A DNA stretch of 64,000 nt from Salinibaculum rarum (GCF_030505615.1 NZ_CP129992.1:1178001-1242000); one strand, 5' to 3'. Positions 1-12,953 are shown, counted from the stretch's first letter. The notes: a model not told the origin generated them from the sequence alone. Program-made: numbers and translations.

Positions 1-2100
<2,100 letters not shown>

Positions 2101-2144
2101 ACGCGACCGTGTGGACTGCGAGGAAAATGAATCTCTCGATTGAT

Positions 2145-3254
2145 TTACAGGTCAGCCACGTCTTCGATAGCGTCGGTGAGTTCCTTGATGCTCTCGACGT
2201 CGTGTTCGCCCATGTGGCCGATGCGGAACGATTCCTCGCTGAGGTCGCCGTAGCCACTGGAAAAGACCATGTCGTACTCCTCGGAGACTGTTTCGACAGT
2301 CTCGGCCACGTCGATGCCCTGCGTGTTCTCGACGCAGGTCACCGTCTGAGACTCGTAGCCCTCCTCGGGGAACAGGTCGAAGTGCTCGCGGGCCCACTCG
2401 CGGGCGTACTCGGCCATCTCCTGGTGGCGCTGGTCACGGGCGTCGTGGGTCTCCTCGAGCATGTGTTTCATCTGCTTGCGGTAGGCCAGCATGATGGGGA
2501 TGGCGGGCGTCGAGTGGGTCTGGCCTTTCCGGTCGTAGTAGTCGAGCGTGCGCTGGAAGCCGCCGTACCAGGAGGCGGAGTCTTTCTCCAGTTCTCGCTC
2601 GTAGGCGTCGTCGCTGACCGCACAGACGGCCAGCCCCGGCGGCATGGCGAAGGCCTTCTGCGTGGAGGTGAAGATGGCGTCGATGTTGTGGCCCTCGATG
2701 TCGATGAAGTCGCCACCGAGACAGGAGATGGCGTCGACGACGAAGTAGGTGTCCGGGTAGTCGCCCAGCAGGTCGCCGATTTCCTCAACGGGATTGCGGA
2801 CGCCGGTGGAGGTCTCGTTCATCACGACACCGACCGCGTCGTACCCCTCGTCGCTCGATTCGAGCGCATTGCGGATGTCCTCGGGCTTGACTGCGTCGCC
2901 CCAGTCGTACTCGATGCGGTCGACCGTCTTCCCGAGGCGCTCGGCGACATTGGCCTGGCGCTCGCTGAACGCGCCGGAGGTCGGCACGAGCATCCGGTCG
3001 TCGACGAGGTTGAGTGTCGTCGCCTCCCAGAACTCCGTGCCCGACGCCGTGAGCACGATGACGTCGTTGTCTGTGCCGAGGAATTCCTTGGTGTCCTCGA
3101 CGATGGTCGTATAGAGGTCGGTCATCCGGTCCATCCGGTGGCCGAACATCGGCTCTGCCATCGCCTCGATGACGTCGTCGCGCACTTCTGTCGGACCGGG
3201 GAGATACAGCGTCTTCTCGGGGTAGTCGTCTTTGTATTCCTGTTTTTTGGTCAC
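2145..3254 (-). CDS. Class V PLP aminotransferase (serine-pyruvate / alanine-glyoxylate type)
   Basis: The product has 369 residues and the fold-type I layout of alanine-glyoxylate/serine-pyruvate aminotransferases. The N terminus has LYLPGPTEVRDDV, which contacts substrate. VVDAISCLGGDF supplies the Asp that binds the pyridine nitrogen, and STQKAFAMPPG supplies the Schiff-base lysine. It probably moves an amino group between serine or alanine and a 2-oxo acid in the cytoplasm; the exact substrate cannot be read from sequence. Two GTG starts are in frame. The one at 3254 is chosen because an AGGTG ribosome site (3261-3265 on the complement) lies 6 bases before it, whereas that site overlaps the upstream GTG at 3263. 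It is divergent from the MBL-fold gene. Confidence 0.88.
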   Translation of the reverse strand: MTKKQEYKDDYPEKTLYLPGPTEVRDDVIEAMAEPMFGHRMDRMTDLYTTIVEDTKEFLGTDNDVIVLTASGTEFWEATTLNLVDDRMLVPTSGAFSERQANVAERLGKTVDRIEYDWGDAVKPEDIRNALESSDEGYDAVGVVMNETSTGVRNPVEEIGDLLGDYPDTYFVVDAISCLGGDFIDIEGHNIDAIFTSTQKAFAMPPGLAVCAVSDDAYERELEKDSASWYGGFQRTLDYYDRKGQTHSTPAIPIMLAYRKQMKHMLEETHDARDQRHQEMAEYAREWAREHFDLFPEEGYESQTVTCVENTQGIDVAETVETVSEEYDMVFSSGYGDLSEESFRIGHMGEHDVESIKELTDAIEDVADL

Positions 3255-3393
3255 GGAAACCACCTAGTGTGGTGTACCGTCGTCGTGGGGTGGCATGGTA
3301 GTTTTGATACCGTCGTCGCGTACTGGGCGCTCTCGCCGTCCTCTCCCGAGTCGATTCCTGAACGACTAATGCGGTGGCCGTAGTAGCCGCCGT

Positions 3394-4068
3394 ATGGAGA
3401 TTACCGACGGTGTGTATGCGTTTCCACAGACAATCGAGCGCGACGGCGCCGAGCGCACGTTCTATCCTTCGGCCGTCGACACCCCGACGGGACTGTTGCT
3501 GGTCGACGTCGGCCTCCAGGGGCAGGTCGAGCAAATCGAGGCCAACCTGACCGAGGCCGGGTTCGACTGGGACGACGTCCGCGGTGTCATCATCACCCAC
3601 CAGGACGGCGACCACGCCGGGGCGCTCTCGGCAGTCCTCGAGCGCACCGACGCCACTGTCTACACGCACGCGGGCTGTTCCCCCTACGTCGACGGGCGGA
3701 AACACCCGATAAAGTCGTCCGACGATGAGCGGTATCCGCCCGTCGGCGTGGACGTCGCGCTGGTCGGCGGTGTCGCCTTCCGGACGGAAGCCGGCCCGAT
3801 GGACGTCGTGTTCACGCCCGGGCACACGCCGGGTCACATCTCCCTGCACCTGCCCGACGCGGGAGTGTTGCTTGCGGCCGACGCGACGGTCGCAGACGAG
3901 GACGGCCTCGCCGGGCCGGACGAGCGGTTCACGCTCGATATGGACGAGGCGCTCGAATCGCTGGCGAAACTCGCGACTCTCGAGTTCGACCGGACGCTCT
4001 GTCACCACGGTGGCCTCGTCGACGAGGGCACGTCGCGACTCGCCGCGCTCGTCGACGACGACCTGTAA
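3394..4068 (+). CDS. Metallo-beta-lactamase-fold hydrolase
   Basis: The product has 224 residues with a complete MBL-fold core. THQDGDH near residues 69-75 is the HxxxDH variant of the first metal site, FTPGHTPGH gives the next histidine, and LLAADA and CHHGG give the bridging Asp and last His. Family members hydrolyse thioesters, phosphodiesters or lactones (glyoxalase II-like), and the substrate here is unknown. The start is an ATG with no clear Shine-Dalgarno site. The mgtE gene begins 48 bases downstream on the same strand, so the two may be co-transcribed. The residue before Gln-Asp in the first motif is His, while the second usual His is replaced (HQDGDH instead of HxHxDH), so one zinc site may be altered. 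Confidence 0.85.
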   Translation: MEITDGVYAFPQTIERDGAERTFYPSAVDTPTGLLLVDVGLQGQVEQIEANLTEAGFDWDDVRGVIITHQDGDHAGALSAVLERTDATVYTHAGCSPYVDGRKHPIKSSDDERYPPVGVDVALVGGVAFRTEAGPMDVVFTPGHTPGHISLHLPDAGVLLAADATVADEDGLAGPDERFTLDMDEALESLAKLATLEFDRTLCHHGGLVDEGTSRLAALVDDDL

Positions 4069-4116
4069 CCTGGGCGGTCCCAAACGGCTTTGCCACTTCC
4101 GCCCGGCGTCGTGAAC

Positions 4117-5370
4117 ATGTCGACATCTCACTCGGAGGTACAGCAGTTGCTGGCCACCGCGTCGGCGCCAGCGACGGAGTTCGGGAGACTCTCTCGTTCC
4201 AGCCAGCGTGAGGTGTTCTTCCAGTTGCCCGAAACCGTCCGGCAGCGAGTCGTCGACGACATGGACGACGACCAGCTCCGTGGGTTCGTCCGGCGACTCG
4301 ACCCCGACGAGGGGACGGACGTGTTGGGATATGCAGACGAGGCGACCCGCGAGGCGGTCCTCGAACGACTCGGCGAGGACCGCCGGGAGCGAATCGAGTT
4401 CCTCCTCGAGTTTAGCCCCGAGAGCGCCGCGGGGATGATGCACCTCAATTATATCATCGTCAGCGCGAGCAGTTCCTTCGACGACGTCGCCCGCCGTGTC
4501 CGCCGGTACGAGGAACGAACGGGCCGGTTTCCGGTCGTGTTCGTCTCCGACAGTGAGGACCGCTTGCTCGGTGAACTCCCCGGCCATACGCTCGCGCTGA
4601 CAAACGGCGGCGGGACCGACATCACCGAGTATCTCAAGGACGTCCCGTCGGTCAGATACGATCGGCCGGACTCGGAGGTGATGGAGGTGTTCCGGACGAA
4701 CCCCGAGAGCAGGGTGGCGGTCCTCGACGAGGAGGACTCCATTATGGGCGTCATCTACGCCGACGACATCCTCCGGGCTATCGAGACGGAAGCCGGCGAG
4801 ACGCTCTACGAGTTCACCGGCGTCGCCGAAGAGGAGAGCGTGCTGGACGGGCCGATGGTGAAAATCCGGAGCCGGTACAAGTGGCTCATCATCAACCTCG
4901 GGACGGCGTTTCTCGCGGCGGCTGTCGTCGGTCTCTTCGAGGACACCATCGCGGCGTTTACGCTACTCGCGGTGTACATGCCGGTCGTCGCCGGGATGGG
5001 CGGGAACGCCGGCACGCAGTCGATGGCGGTGACGGTCCGTGGTATCGCACTCGACCAGGTGTCGCTGTCGACGGGCGCGCGCGTCATCTTCAACGAAGTC
5101 GTCGCCGGGGCCGCCAACGGTGCCATCACGGGGGCGCTCGTCGCTGTCATCGCCAGCGTGTTCAATCAGAGCCCGTTGCTGGGCCTTGTCCTGGGTGTCT
5201 CGATGATTCTGAACCTCGTCATCGCGGGCTTTTTCGGCGCGCTCATCCCGCTTATCCTCGACCGACGGGGGTACGACCCGGCGACCTCCGCGACTATCTT
5301 CATCACGACCGCGACCGACGTGCTCGGCTTCTTCATCTTCCTCGGGCTGGCGGGACTGGTCTTGCTGTAA
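4117..5370 (+). CDS. mgtE: MgtE-family magnesium channel/transporter
   Basis: The 417-residue product has the full MgtE plan. A helical N domain (about residues 1-125) with repeated acidic stretches is followed by a pair of CBS domains (about 130-255) that sense cytosolic magnesium. A connecting helix follows, then a C-terminal domain of five hydrophobic segments (about 270-415) including the conserved MPVVAGMGGNAGTQS pore signature. It lets Mg2+ into the cell and closes when internal Mg2+ is high. An in-frame ATG at 4090 would add nine residues; 4117 is preferred because it gives a typical N terminus (MSTSHSEV). The gene ends 4 bases before the stop of the convergent MFS gene. Confidence 0.92.
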   Translation: MSTSHSEVQQLLATASAPATEFGRLSRSSQREVFFQLPETVRQRVVDDMDDDQLRGFVRRLDPDEGTDVLGYADEATREAVLERLGEDRRERIEFLLEFSPESAAGMMHLNYIIVSASSSFDDVARRVRRYEERTGRFPVVFVSDSEDRLLGELPGHTLALTNGGGTDITEYLKDVPSVRYDRPDSEVMEVFRTNPESRVAVLDEEDSIMGVIYADDILRAIETEAGETLYEFTGVAEEESVLDGPMVKIRSRYKWLIINLGTAFLAAAVVGLFEDTIAAFTLLAVYMPVVAGMGGNAGTQSMAVTVRGIALDQVSLSTGARVIFNEVVAGAANGAITGALVAVIASVFNQSPLLGLVLGVSMILNLVIAGFFGALIPLILDRRGYDPATSATIFITTATDVLGFFIFLGLAGLVLL

Positions 5371-5373
5371 CTG

Positions 5374-6597
5374 TCAGGCCCGAGGCGGCTGCCCGCTTCG
5401 CTTTGCTGGGTCGTCGATGCTGAGCAACACGGGCAACGCGAGAAGTGCGATACCGACCTCGGCTAGGCCGACGGCGACGAAGGCGACGCCAAATCCGTAG
5501 GTCGCGGCGATGGTCGCCCCGGCGACGATGCCGGTCAGAAAGCCGAGACTGCCAAAGACGTTGAACCCGCCCATCGCGACGCCGCGTTCGTCGTCGCGTG
5601 CGATGTCCGAGACCAGTGCCATCGTCGCTGGAGCCATCAACGCACCGAGGATGCCGACGGCGACCATCGTCACGCCGGTCAGTTCCACGGAGGGAGCCAC
5701 GAAGACGGCGATGACCGCGATACCGTAGGCCAGGGACCCGACGGCGACCGGTCCGACGCGGCCGATGCGGTCCGAGAGTCGCCCGAACGGGTACTGCAGC
5801 AGTGCGAACGGGGTGAAAAAGAGCCCGAGCATGATGCCGGTCCCTGCCGCATCGAGTCCGAGTTCGGTCTGGAAGTAGACGGTGCCGACGAGCGCGAAAA
5901 AGCCGGCCGTCAGGCGGTCGATAAAGCCAAGCGCGTAGGGAAGGCCAAGAATCGGCTGGTCGCGGAGGCGACCGAGGGCGGCGACCGGGCCGGCGCGATT
6001 CCGGTCGGGGACGCGGTCGGTGACCGCGAACGCGAGGCCGCCGGCGAGGACCATCAGGCCTGCCGCGCCGGTCAGCGGGACGAGCGGTCCGATAGCGTAC
6101 AGCTGTCCCCCGACCGGGGCGCCGAGTGCCGTTCCGAGGCCGATGGCGATGCCCGCCGCGCCCATGTTCCGGCCGTTGCCACCGCCGAGGTCCATCAGCG
6201 TGGTGATGGCAAGGGAGAACGCACCGATTGTCGCCGCGCCGCCCAGAAAGCGGACGAGGAGGACGGCGCTGTAGGGCAGGTCGATGGTCCGGGCCGCGAC
6301 GACGAGAAAGAGGTAACTCGCCCCGCCAGCGACGGCGCCGAGGGAAATCAGCGGCGTCCGTCGGCCGAGCGAATCGCTGAGCGCGCCCCAGACGCCGGCA
6401 AAGAGAACGAACCCGAGAAATTCGGCGGTGAGAAACCACTTGCCGGCGTTGAGGATAGCCCCGGCGTCGCCGCCCCAGCCGGCGGGTGTGCCGCCGAGTG
6501 CGGCCACCAGCGCCGGGATGCCGGGGTACAACAGCACCTGTGCGAAAAGCACCGCGAAGACGACCCCAGCAAGCAACGGTCTGTCCGACTCGGTCAC
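5374..6597 (-). CDS. MFS transporter
   Basis: The product has about 407 residues with 12 predicted membrane helices of the major facilitator superfamily. Motif A occurs after helix 2 (GALSDSLGRR) and again in the second half (GRLSDRIGR), as expected from the internal duplication. The fold resembles drug/metabolite exporters, but the substrate cannot be told. The open frame extends far upstream (to 7002) across the divergent moxR gene. That part is not protein-like, so I chose the GTG at 6597, which puts MTESDRPLLAG just before helix 1. It is convergent with mgtE and divergent from moxR, with 151 bases between the two starts. Confidence 0.85.
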   Translation of the reverse strand: MTESDRPLLAGVVFAVLFAQVLLYPGIPALVAALGGTPAGWGGDAGAILNAGKWFLTAEFLGFVLFAGVWGALSDSLGRRTPLISLGAVAGGASYLFLVVAARTIDLPYSAVLLVRFLGGAATIGAFSLAITTLMDLGGGNGRNMGAAGIAIGLGTALGAPVGGQLYAIGPLVPLTGAAGLMVLAGGLAFAVTDRVPDRNRAGPVAALGRLRDQPILGLPYALGFIDRLTAGFFALVGTVYFQTELGLDAAGTGIMLGLFFTPFALLQYPFGRLSDRIGRVGPVAVGSLAYGIAVIAVFVAPSVELTGVTMVAVGILGALMAPATMALVSDIARDDERGVAMGGFNVFGSLGFLTGIVAGATIAATYGFGVAFVAVGLAEVGIALLALPVLLSIDDPAKRSGQPPRA

Positions 6598-6748
6598 GCC
6601 TGCCGGTACGTGCCCGACGGTACTAACAGTGCCGTCGAACGACTGCGGTGTCCGCTGTGCTGGCTCGCCACTTCGTCCCGACGGCCGGCCGGTGGCTCCC
6701 CGTCCGGCCAGCGAAGAAGTTTTTGTCCGGACCGCCGAGGTGGTGGGT

Positions 6749-7738
<990 letters not shown>

Positions 7739-7923
7739 TTGTTCGGGGCTGGCTTCCCGGAACCACGCACTCGAAACTGGCAGACTGCGACCTGGTCGCG
7801 GTGGCTGAAAAGAACCGCTATCGCGACTCTGGTGTCTGTGGCAGTGTCGTCATTTCTTCGGTGATTACTCTCGCCGCACGTGACACGTTGACATAAAGGC
7901 CAGAGTGGTATCGGTGGTAGATG

Positions 7924-7979
7924 CCCCTACGGTAGGGGTCTCCGAGGCGCTCACGGAACCCACAACCACAAAACATATA
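7924..7979 (+). promoter_or_regulatory. Candidate control region of the S-layer gene
   Basis: The 385 bases between moxR and the S-layer ATG hold no convincing gene. At 7924-7938 is a perfect palindrome with 7-base arms (CCCCTAC, one base, GTAGGGG), a likely protein-binding site. At about 7971-7979 AAACATATA resembles a haloarchaeal TATA box. Transcription from it would begin near 8003 and leave an untranslated leader of roughly 120 bases. Promoter use is inferred, not shown. Confidence 0.4.
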
Positions 7980-8258
7980 CCAGCGCCGACCGGTCATTCC
8001 AAACGCACCCCTGCCCATGGAGCGTCAGAGTCGAGTATTCCACACGATGGCCGTGTCGCAATACGATGTTTCGTCGCGTGGTCGAAAGCAGGACGTTCCG
8101 CAAGATAACACACATAGCAAACTATGACAAGCAAAAATGAGAAACTCCGCGGCCTGTTCCTGGCTGCGATTATGGTAACCAGCGTCTTCGTTGGTTCCAT
8201 CGCGCTTACTGGGACAGTTGCCGCAGCCAATCAACCAACAGTCGACTCGGCTGTTGAG

Positions 8259-8265
8259 TATAATG
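8259..8265. repeat. Target-site duplication, left copy
   Basis: TATAATG lies immediately outside the left end of the element. It is identical to 9551-9557. It is the Tyr46-Asn47 codons plus the first base of codon 48 of the S-layer gene. Confidence 0.88.
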
Positions 8266-8283
8266 CTCGACTCTGCACGTTTA
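8266..8283 (+). repeat. Left terminal inverted repeat of the insertion sequence
   Basis: It reads CTCGACTCTGCACGTTTA. It matches the complement of the right end (9533-9550) at 17 of 18 positions. The last three bases are also the transposase stop codon on the other strand. Confidence 0.9.
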
Positions 8284-9498
8284 TAAACTGCCCTCAGAAT
8301 GGAGAAAGAGGTGGTCGATGTCTTCCATCAGTCCATCGAGATCGCGGTCTGGTTGATCGCGCACCCACGAAAACATGTTGTAGATCGTCTCCTTGAGACC
8401 GTGTTCGAGTTGTGATCGGAGCGACGAGGCTTTCGAGACAAGTCGCTCCGAGGCGCTCGGTTCCGGACCAAGCCGAAGAAGGCTGTAGGCCAGCATCTGA
8501 AGGTGCCAGTGACGACTGGCACCGTCAGAATCACGAACCTCGCAGTCTCCTAAGCCAAGATCCTCTTTCGAGTCCTCGAAGAATGTCTCTACTCGCCATC
8601 TGTACGAATAACTCCGAATAATGTGTGCCGAAGGCGCGTCAATCTTGTTTGTTGCGAGGTACTTGACCGGATTCTCGTCGTCCTCATCGGTAACCTTCTC
8701 TGTGATTACCAGCCGAACCTCACCTAATTTCGAGATAGGGACTGTCTTAGTCCAGATTTTGTACGTTTCACCGTCAACTTCTCGCTCTTCCTTGTCGATG
8801 CACTCTTCGAGCGCATCGACGCGTCTCTCTTTGTTCGCGTAGGTAACCTGTCGGTTGCCCCGTAGTGGTCCAATCCAGTCCTTGCCGTGTGATTCGACGT
8901 GTTCGATCAGACCGGAGTCATGAGCAAACCATGCATCGAAGAGGTAGGTGTCCGCAGGCACACCTACCTCTTCTTCTAATTCCGTGATTATCTCTCGTGC
9001 GAGGTCGTATTTTGTCTCCTGTTCGTCTTCCTCGTCCTCGTCGTCGGCCTTCTCGTACTGGCGAAAAGCAAGTGGATAGGACGTTTTCTCATCGGTATAG
9101 AACGCGTAGACGAGGTTCTGTCCCCAAACAGGCTCACCCTCAGAGTGATCGTAGAACTCTCCAGCACCGGGAAGAGACTTCCCGGTTCGCTGGATAACTG
9201 AATCGTCAATAACGATGTAGCCGTCTTGTGACCAGCGTGTCTCTCCGTGTTTTTGCAGTTCCTCTAACCGCTCGTGATTGAGCTGATCCTCATCCCAATC
9301 GTATTCAGTGATGAACTTGTTGAGTGCTCGGTCACTTCCGGCGGGAAGGACCTCTCGTGCAATTCCGGTTACAGTCTTGCTGCGGCCCGCAGCAAGACCT
9401 GTCACGTACGTTTTGGCGTGAGTCGTTTGATGATATGATAGCGAGTCGAATTCATCCAGCACGTCGGTGCACGAGAGGAAATCCGTAATCGGCAGCAT
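8281..9498 (-). CDS. DDE transposase (IS4/IS701-like)
   Basis: The 405-residue protein has an RNase H-like DDE layout. The first Asp is in YIVIDDSVIQRTGK (about residue 97), the second in TYLFDAWFAHDSG, and the Glu in YRWRVETFFEDSKEDLGLG, where a Lys follows on the same helix as in the IS4 superfamily. The C-terminal region with HWHLQMLAYSLL matches IS701/IS4-type transposases common in haloarchaea; exact family assignment would need a database. Its stop codon lies inside the left terminal repeat and its ATG is 52 bases from the right end, as in compact one-gene elements. No frameshift or internal stop is seen, so it should be active. Confidence 0.9.
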   Translation of the reverse strand: MLPITDFLSCTDVLDEFDSLSYHQTTHAKTYVTGLAAGRSKTVTGIAREVLPAGSDRALNKFITEYDWDEDQLNHERLEELQKHGETRWSQDGYIVIDDSVIQRTGKSLPGAGEFYDHSEGEPVWGQNLVYAFYTDEKTSYPLAFRQYEKADDEDEEDEQETKYDLAREIITELEEEVGVPADTYLFDAWFAHDSGLIEHVESHGKDWIGPLRGNRQVTYANKERRVDALEECIDKEEREVDGETYKIWTKTVPISKLGEVRLVITEKVTDEDDENPVKYLATNKIDAPSAHIIRSYSYRWRVETFFEDSKEDLGLGDCEVRDSDGASRHWHLQMLAYSLLRLGPEPSASERLVSKASSLRSQLEHGLKETIYNMFSWVRDQPDRDLDGLMEDIDHLFLHSEGSL

Positions 9499-9532
9499 CA
9501 GGTTTCAATGCTGCCTACACCACGCCCCTACT

Positions 9533-9550
9533 TAAACGTGCAGAGCCGAG
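9533..9550 (-). repeat. Right terminal inverted repeat of the insertion sequence
   Basis: On the minus strand it reads CTCGGCTCTGCACGTTTA, differing from the left end only at the fifth base. Confidence 0.9.
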
Positions 9551-9557
9551 TATAATG
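9551..9557. repeat. Target-site duplication, right copy
   Basis: TATAATG lies immediately outside the right end of the element. Deleting it together with the element restores the S-layer frame (the next codon becomes GGC, giving EYNGNIEIAF). Confidence 0.88.
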
Positions 9558-12220
9558 GCAACATCGAAATTGCATTTGATCGCAAAGTTGACGAAGTAGC
9601 CGGAAACAACGACGGTGTTGATGCGAAAAACATCACCGTCTACGTTGGCGATTCTAAGTACGATAGTATCAGTGCCGGTAACACTGGAGGATCTGAATCT
9701 CGACTTACCATCGACAAAGCCGCGATTGGTGGCGAAGACATTGATCCAACAACTGAAGTGAAAGTCAACCTTCCTGAACTCGAAGAGAGCGGGAGTGGCG
9801 CTGATGACACCCGTGCTTCAGGTAACGTCACGGTTGACGTTACCTCTCGCGTCATCACCGAAGGCACTGGCGAGAACACCCGCCGCACCTACCAGGGTGA
9901 AGTTGTCGCTTTGCAGACCAACAGTAACAATGGAAATATCGTCATCGAAGAAGTTGATGGCAGCACCCAACTTGATGGTAGCGCACCAACCAATGGCCGC
10001 CTGCTAGCCTACGACACCGCTAACCTGGATGTCGGAGGTAACTACAGTGTTGAATTTGACGGTAGCACCGAGTACTTCCAGGTCAACGACCTGAACCTGC
10101 AGGCTTCCGTGGAGTCGACTGAGATCTCGGAAGGTGACGACATCGTCGTCGATGTCTCTGCCATCCGTGGCGGTCAGGATGTGACCGTTGAACTTGACGG
10201 TCCCGACTCCTCTGGTGTCACCTCTGAGAAGACAAAGGCTCTGGGCGGGAACGGTGAAGCGACGTTCACCTTCTCCACGACCAAATCTGATGATAACGAT
10301 GACGTTGGTGACTACGACATCACTGCGACGGACAACCCGTCTGGTGTCTCTGCAACGACTGACACCGTTACGGTTGTCGAAGCTGCTGAAACAGATGCTG
10401 CGTTCGAAGAAGTTGAAACCGAACAGCGCGGCGATGTCGCTAACATCACGGTCAGTCTGACCGAGTCCGATTACGCGACTCTTACGCTCGGCACTGACTC
10501 CAATGCGTTCGAGACGAACGTCACGGTCTACGACGAGAACGAGGACGGCGAAGTTACCCTGCAGTGGAACTCGTTCCTCGCTGACAACCGGTCGGCGAAC
10601 AACCCAGTTGAGCTGGACGATCCCTACGATAACACTGTTAATCAAGACGACATCCAGTGGACCGCAGTCGGCGACGACAAAGTCACTGGAACGAACGTCT
10701 CCACCCAGGTTGGTGCTGGCCCACAGCACGTCATCGCAACCGGTACGTACACGATGAACGTCAAGGCTGGACAGAGCACCGTTGCGCAGGCCGACGACCG
10801 GAGTACGATGACGCTTACGCAGCGTGACTCCTCGTCGCTCCAGCTCTGGACCGCACCGCAGAGTGCCAGCTCTGAGATCTCCGAGCTGTCGGACATCAAC
10901 GATGCCATCGACGCTGGTACCCTGACGCAGACCGAAGAAATCGCAAATGGCGACGTGCTCGTCGCCCAGATTAGCGCGGAAGGTCTCGAAGGTGCCTTCG
11001 AGAACCAGTCCCGCGTCTCTGGCGGTGCCTCTGAAGCATGGTTCAACCTGACCGCCAACGAGACGGTCACCCTGAAACACGACGAGCAGGTTGGTGCCGG
11101 TTCCAACGTGCAGCCGTCGGACATCACTATTGACAGCAGCACCGCTGGTGCTGTCAACGTCATCGCTAACGCGGACGCGGACACGTACTACATCATCCAC
11201 GATACCTCGAACATAAACGGTATCGAGGCTGACACGACCTACGACACCGTGTTCAACTTCACCTCGATTGGCAACAACACGGCCAACTACGGCCTGATTG
11301 CCCCGAACGCTGACGACGAGTTCGAGGACGAAATCACCGAGACGTCCTTTGATGTTGTCGAAGGTAGCGCAACCATCGACACGCAGAACGACCTGATTCG
11401 CGTCGGTCAGGCTGCCGGACAGCAGATTACCGGAACCTCGACCTACGCCCCAGGTACGGAACTCAACCTCGTGATTCAGTCCGACGCCGACTCTAGCAGC
11501 CAGTTCGTCATCGACCCCGAATCCTTCGAGGTCGCTGAGGACGGCACCTGGTCGGTCACGGCTGACTTCAGCGAATACAACGTCGGCTCGACGTTCACTG
11601 CCGACCTGACGAAAGGTGGGTCGGACGAAGACACTGGAGTCGAGGGTGAGATTCGCGGCTCACCTGAAGTCCTGACCCTCGAATTCAGCGACCAGGAACG
11701 TCGCGGTGAAGTTGTCGCAGTTGACGCGGTCGAACTCAACTACGGCGGCTTCGTTGCCATCCACGAAGGTAGCGCAAGCGGCGATGTCATCGGCGTGAGC
11801 AGCTACATCGGTGAGAACCAGGCAACCCAGAACGTGCGCATCACGCTCGACGAGCCGCTCGACTCCGACACGACGCTCGTCGCGATGCCACACCTGGACA
11901 CGAACAACAACGAAGAATTCGACTACGATGGTGGCTCCGTTGACGCTCCGTACACCGCGGACGGTGAAGCGGTGACCGCCAACGCCGAGTACACCATCGA
12001 AGGCGACGACGGCGAGACGACGCCAACGACGCCGACCACGCCTGACGAGACCGCAACGCCTGACGAGGGCACCGCAACGCCTGACGAGGGCACTGCAACG
12101 CCTTCCGACGGTGGCGACGGTGACTCCGACGGTGAGTCCGGTCCTGGCTTCGGCATCATGGTGTCCGTGCTTGCCCTGCTGGGAGCAGCGCTCCTGGCAG
12201 CCCGCCGGAACAACTAACTA

Positions 12221-12258
12221 ACCGAACTTCCGTTCGGTCCCTACTTTCTTCATTTTTC
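12221..12258 (+). terminator. Hairpin plus T-rich tail after the S-layer gene
   Basis: ACCGAAC pairs with GTTCGGT across a 4-base loop (12221-12238), starting 3 bases after the stop codon. It is followed by a pyrimidine-rich tract containing CTTTCTT and ATTTTTC. Such hairpin plus T-tract ends fit strongly transcribed haloarchaeal genes. Confidence 0.65.
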
Positions 12259-12953
12259 ACCGGCCACGAGCGCCTGCTGTGTCCACGAGTCACCACGAGC
12301 ACTTGCTCAGGAACAGTTCGATACAGCGACGCTGCCGATGCACTGGTCGCGCGTGCGCGCTGTCTGCAGCGAGGCGAAAGGTGTTTCCACTGCCCGACGG
12401 AAGTCTAACTCGTCGCCCCCTGTTTCTTCCATGGCAGGGGAACTGAGCCCGGGGCGACGCCGGGCGCGCCCCATCTTCTGGCCGCCCTTCTCGAACTGGT
12501 GAGTCACGACGCCACTCCAACGCATATTGCGTCGAACAACTGACGACTCGACAGCGATGAGTTGGGTCGCTTCTTCGGAACGTACACTTCCCTCCGCATC
12601 GAGAATGGCCACGGACACGAGGCCCGCCCATCCGGCCGTTGAGATGTGGTGCTGTCGACGCCGGCCGCAGACTTCCCTCCGACCCTGGCTACTGCCCCCG
12701 TCCGCGCGGGGAAACTGGGAATCACTGTCTCGCGTGAACTACCCGCGATTTCCCCTGCCCGTGAGACGAGTCCGACCACCGACGCGACTGGCTCTCCGTT
12801 CACCGACCGCGAGGCTGCATGACTGGGGTCAAACGATGAGACGCCTGATGCTGTCCTCAGAGAATCACGACCCGCTGCCTCGACCACTGGCGACGGACGT
12901 CCGCCACGCGTCAAGCATCACCTATCGGTGTCAGCCACGACTGCCCTGGCCGG
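12259..12953. other. Gene-free interval after the S-layer gene
   Basis: About 695 bases lie between the S-layer terminator and the stop of the next minus-strand gene. Short open frames on the minus strand (12307-12618 and 12504-12914) overlap each other and have no recognisable family, start signal or acidic haloarchaeal composition, so I do not call them. No RNA gene or repeat is evident. Confidence 0.5.

Larger units (their letters stand above)
8266..9550 (-). mobile_element. Complete insertion sequence, 1285 bp, inside the S-layer gene
   Basis: The element is bounded by 18-bp inverted repeats with one mismatch and flanked by identical 7-bp copies of TATAATG (8259-8265 and 9551-9557). It has one transposase gene on the minus strand, opposite to the host gene. 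Because one element end is GAG, the flanking identity also reads as 10 bp (GAGTATAATG), so a 10-bp duplication with a 3-base shorter right end cannot be fully excluded. Intact ends and intact transposase argue for a recent insertion. Confidence 0.93.
8124..12217 (+). pseudogene. csg: S-layer surface glycoprotein gene, interrupted by an insertion sequence
   Basis: Joining 8124-8265 to 9558-12217 gives one open frame of 933 residues. It starts with a haloarchaeal surface-glycoprotein signal peptide (MTSKNEKLRGLF, then a hydrophobic core ending VAAAN). It continues as a long, acidic, Thr-rich extracellular chain with many Asn-X-Ser/Thr sites, and closes with a Thr/Pro-rich linker and the PGF motif GPGFGIMV, a hydrophobic segment and a terminal Arg-Arg. 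That end is the PGF-CTERM signal read by archaeosortase A, which lipid-anchors the S-layer. The insertion falls after codon 47, just past the signal peptide, so the current gene cannot make the full protein. The downstream part alone (GTG at 9758, 819 codons) lacks a signal peptide. Confidence 0.93.

Noticed and set aside
2785..4587. 600-codon minus-strand open frame
   Set aside because: It spans parts of three real genes (aminotransferase, MBL-fold, mgtE) and has no coherent protein features.
8124..8396. A 90-residue secreted protein starting at the S-layer signal peptide
   Set aside because: The reading frame after codon 47 is insertion-sequence DNA; it is a truncation product, not an independent gene.
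12307..12914. Two overlapping minus-strand frames after the S-layer gene
   Set aside because: No start signal, no family match that I recognise, and composition not typical of haloarchaeal proteins.
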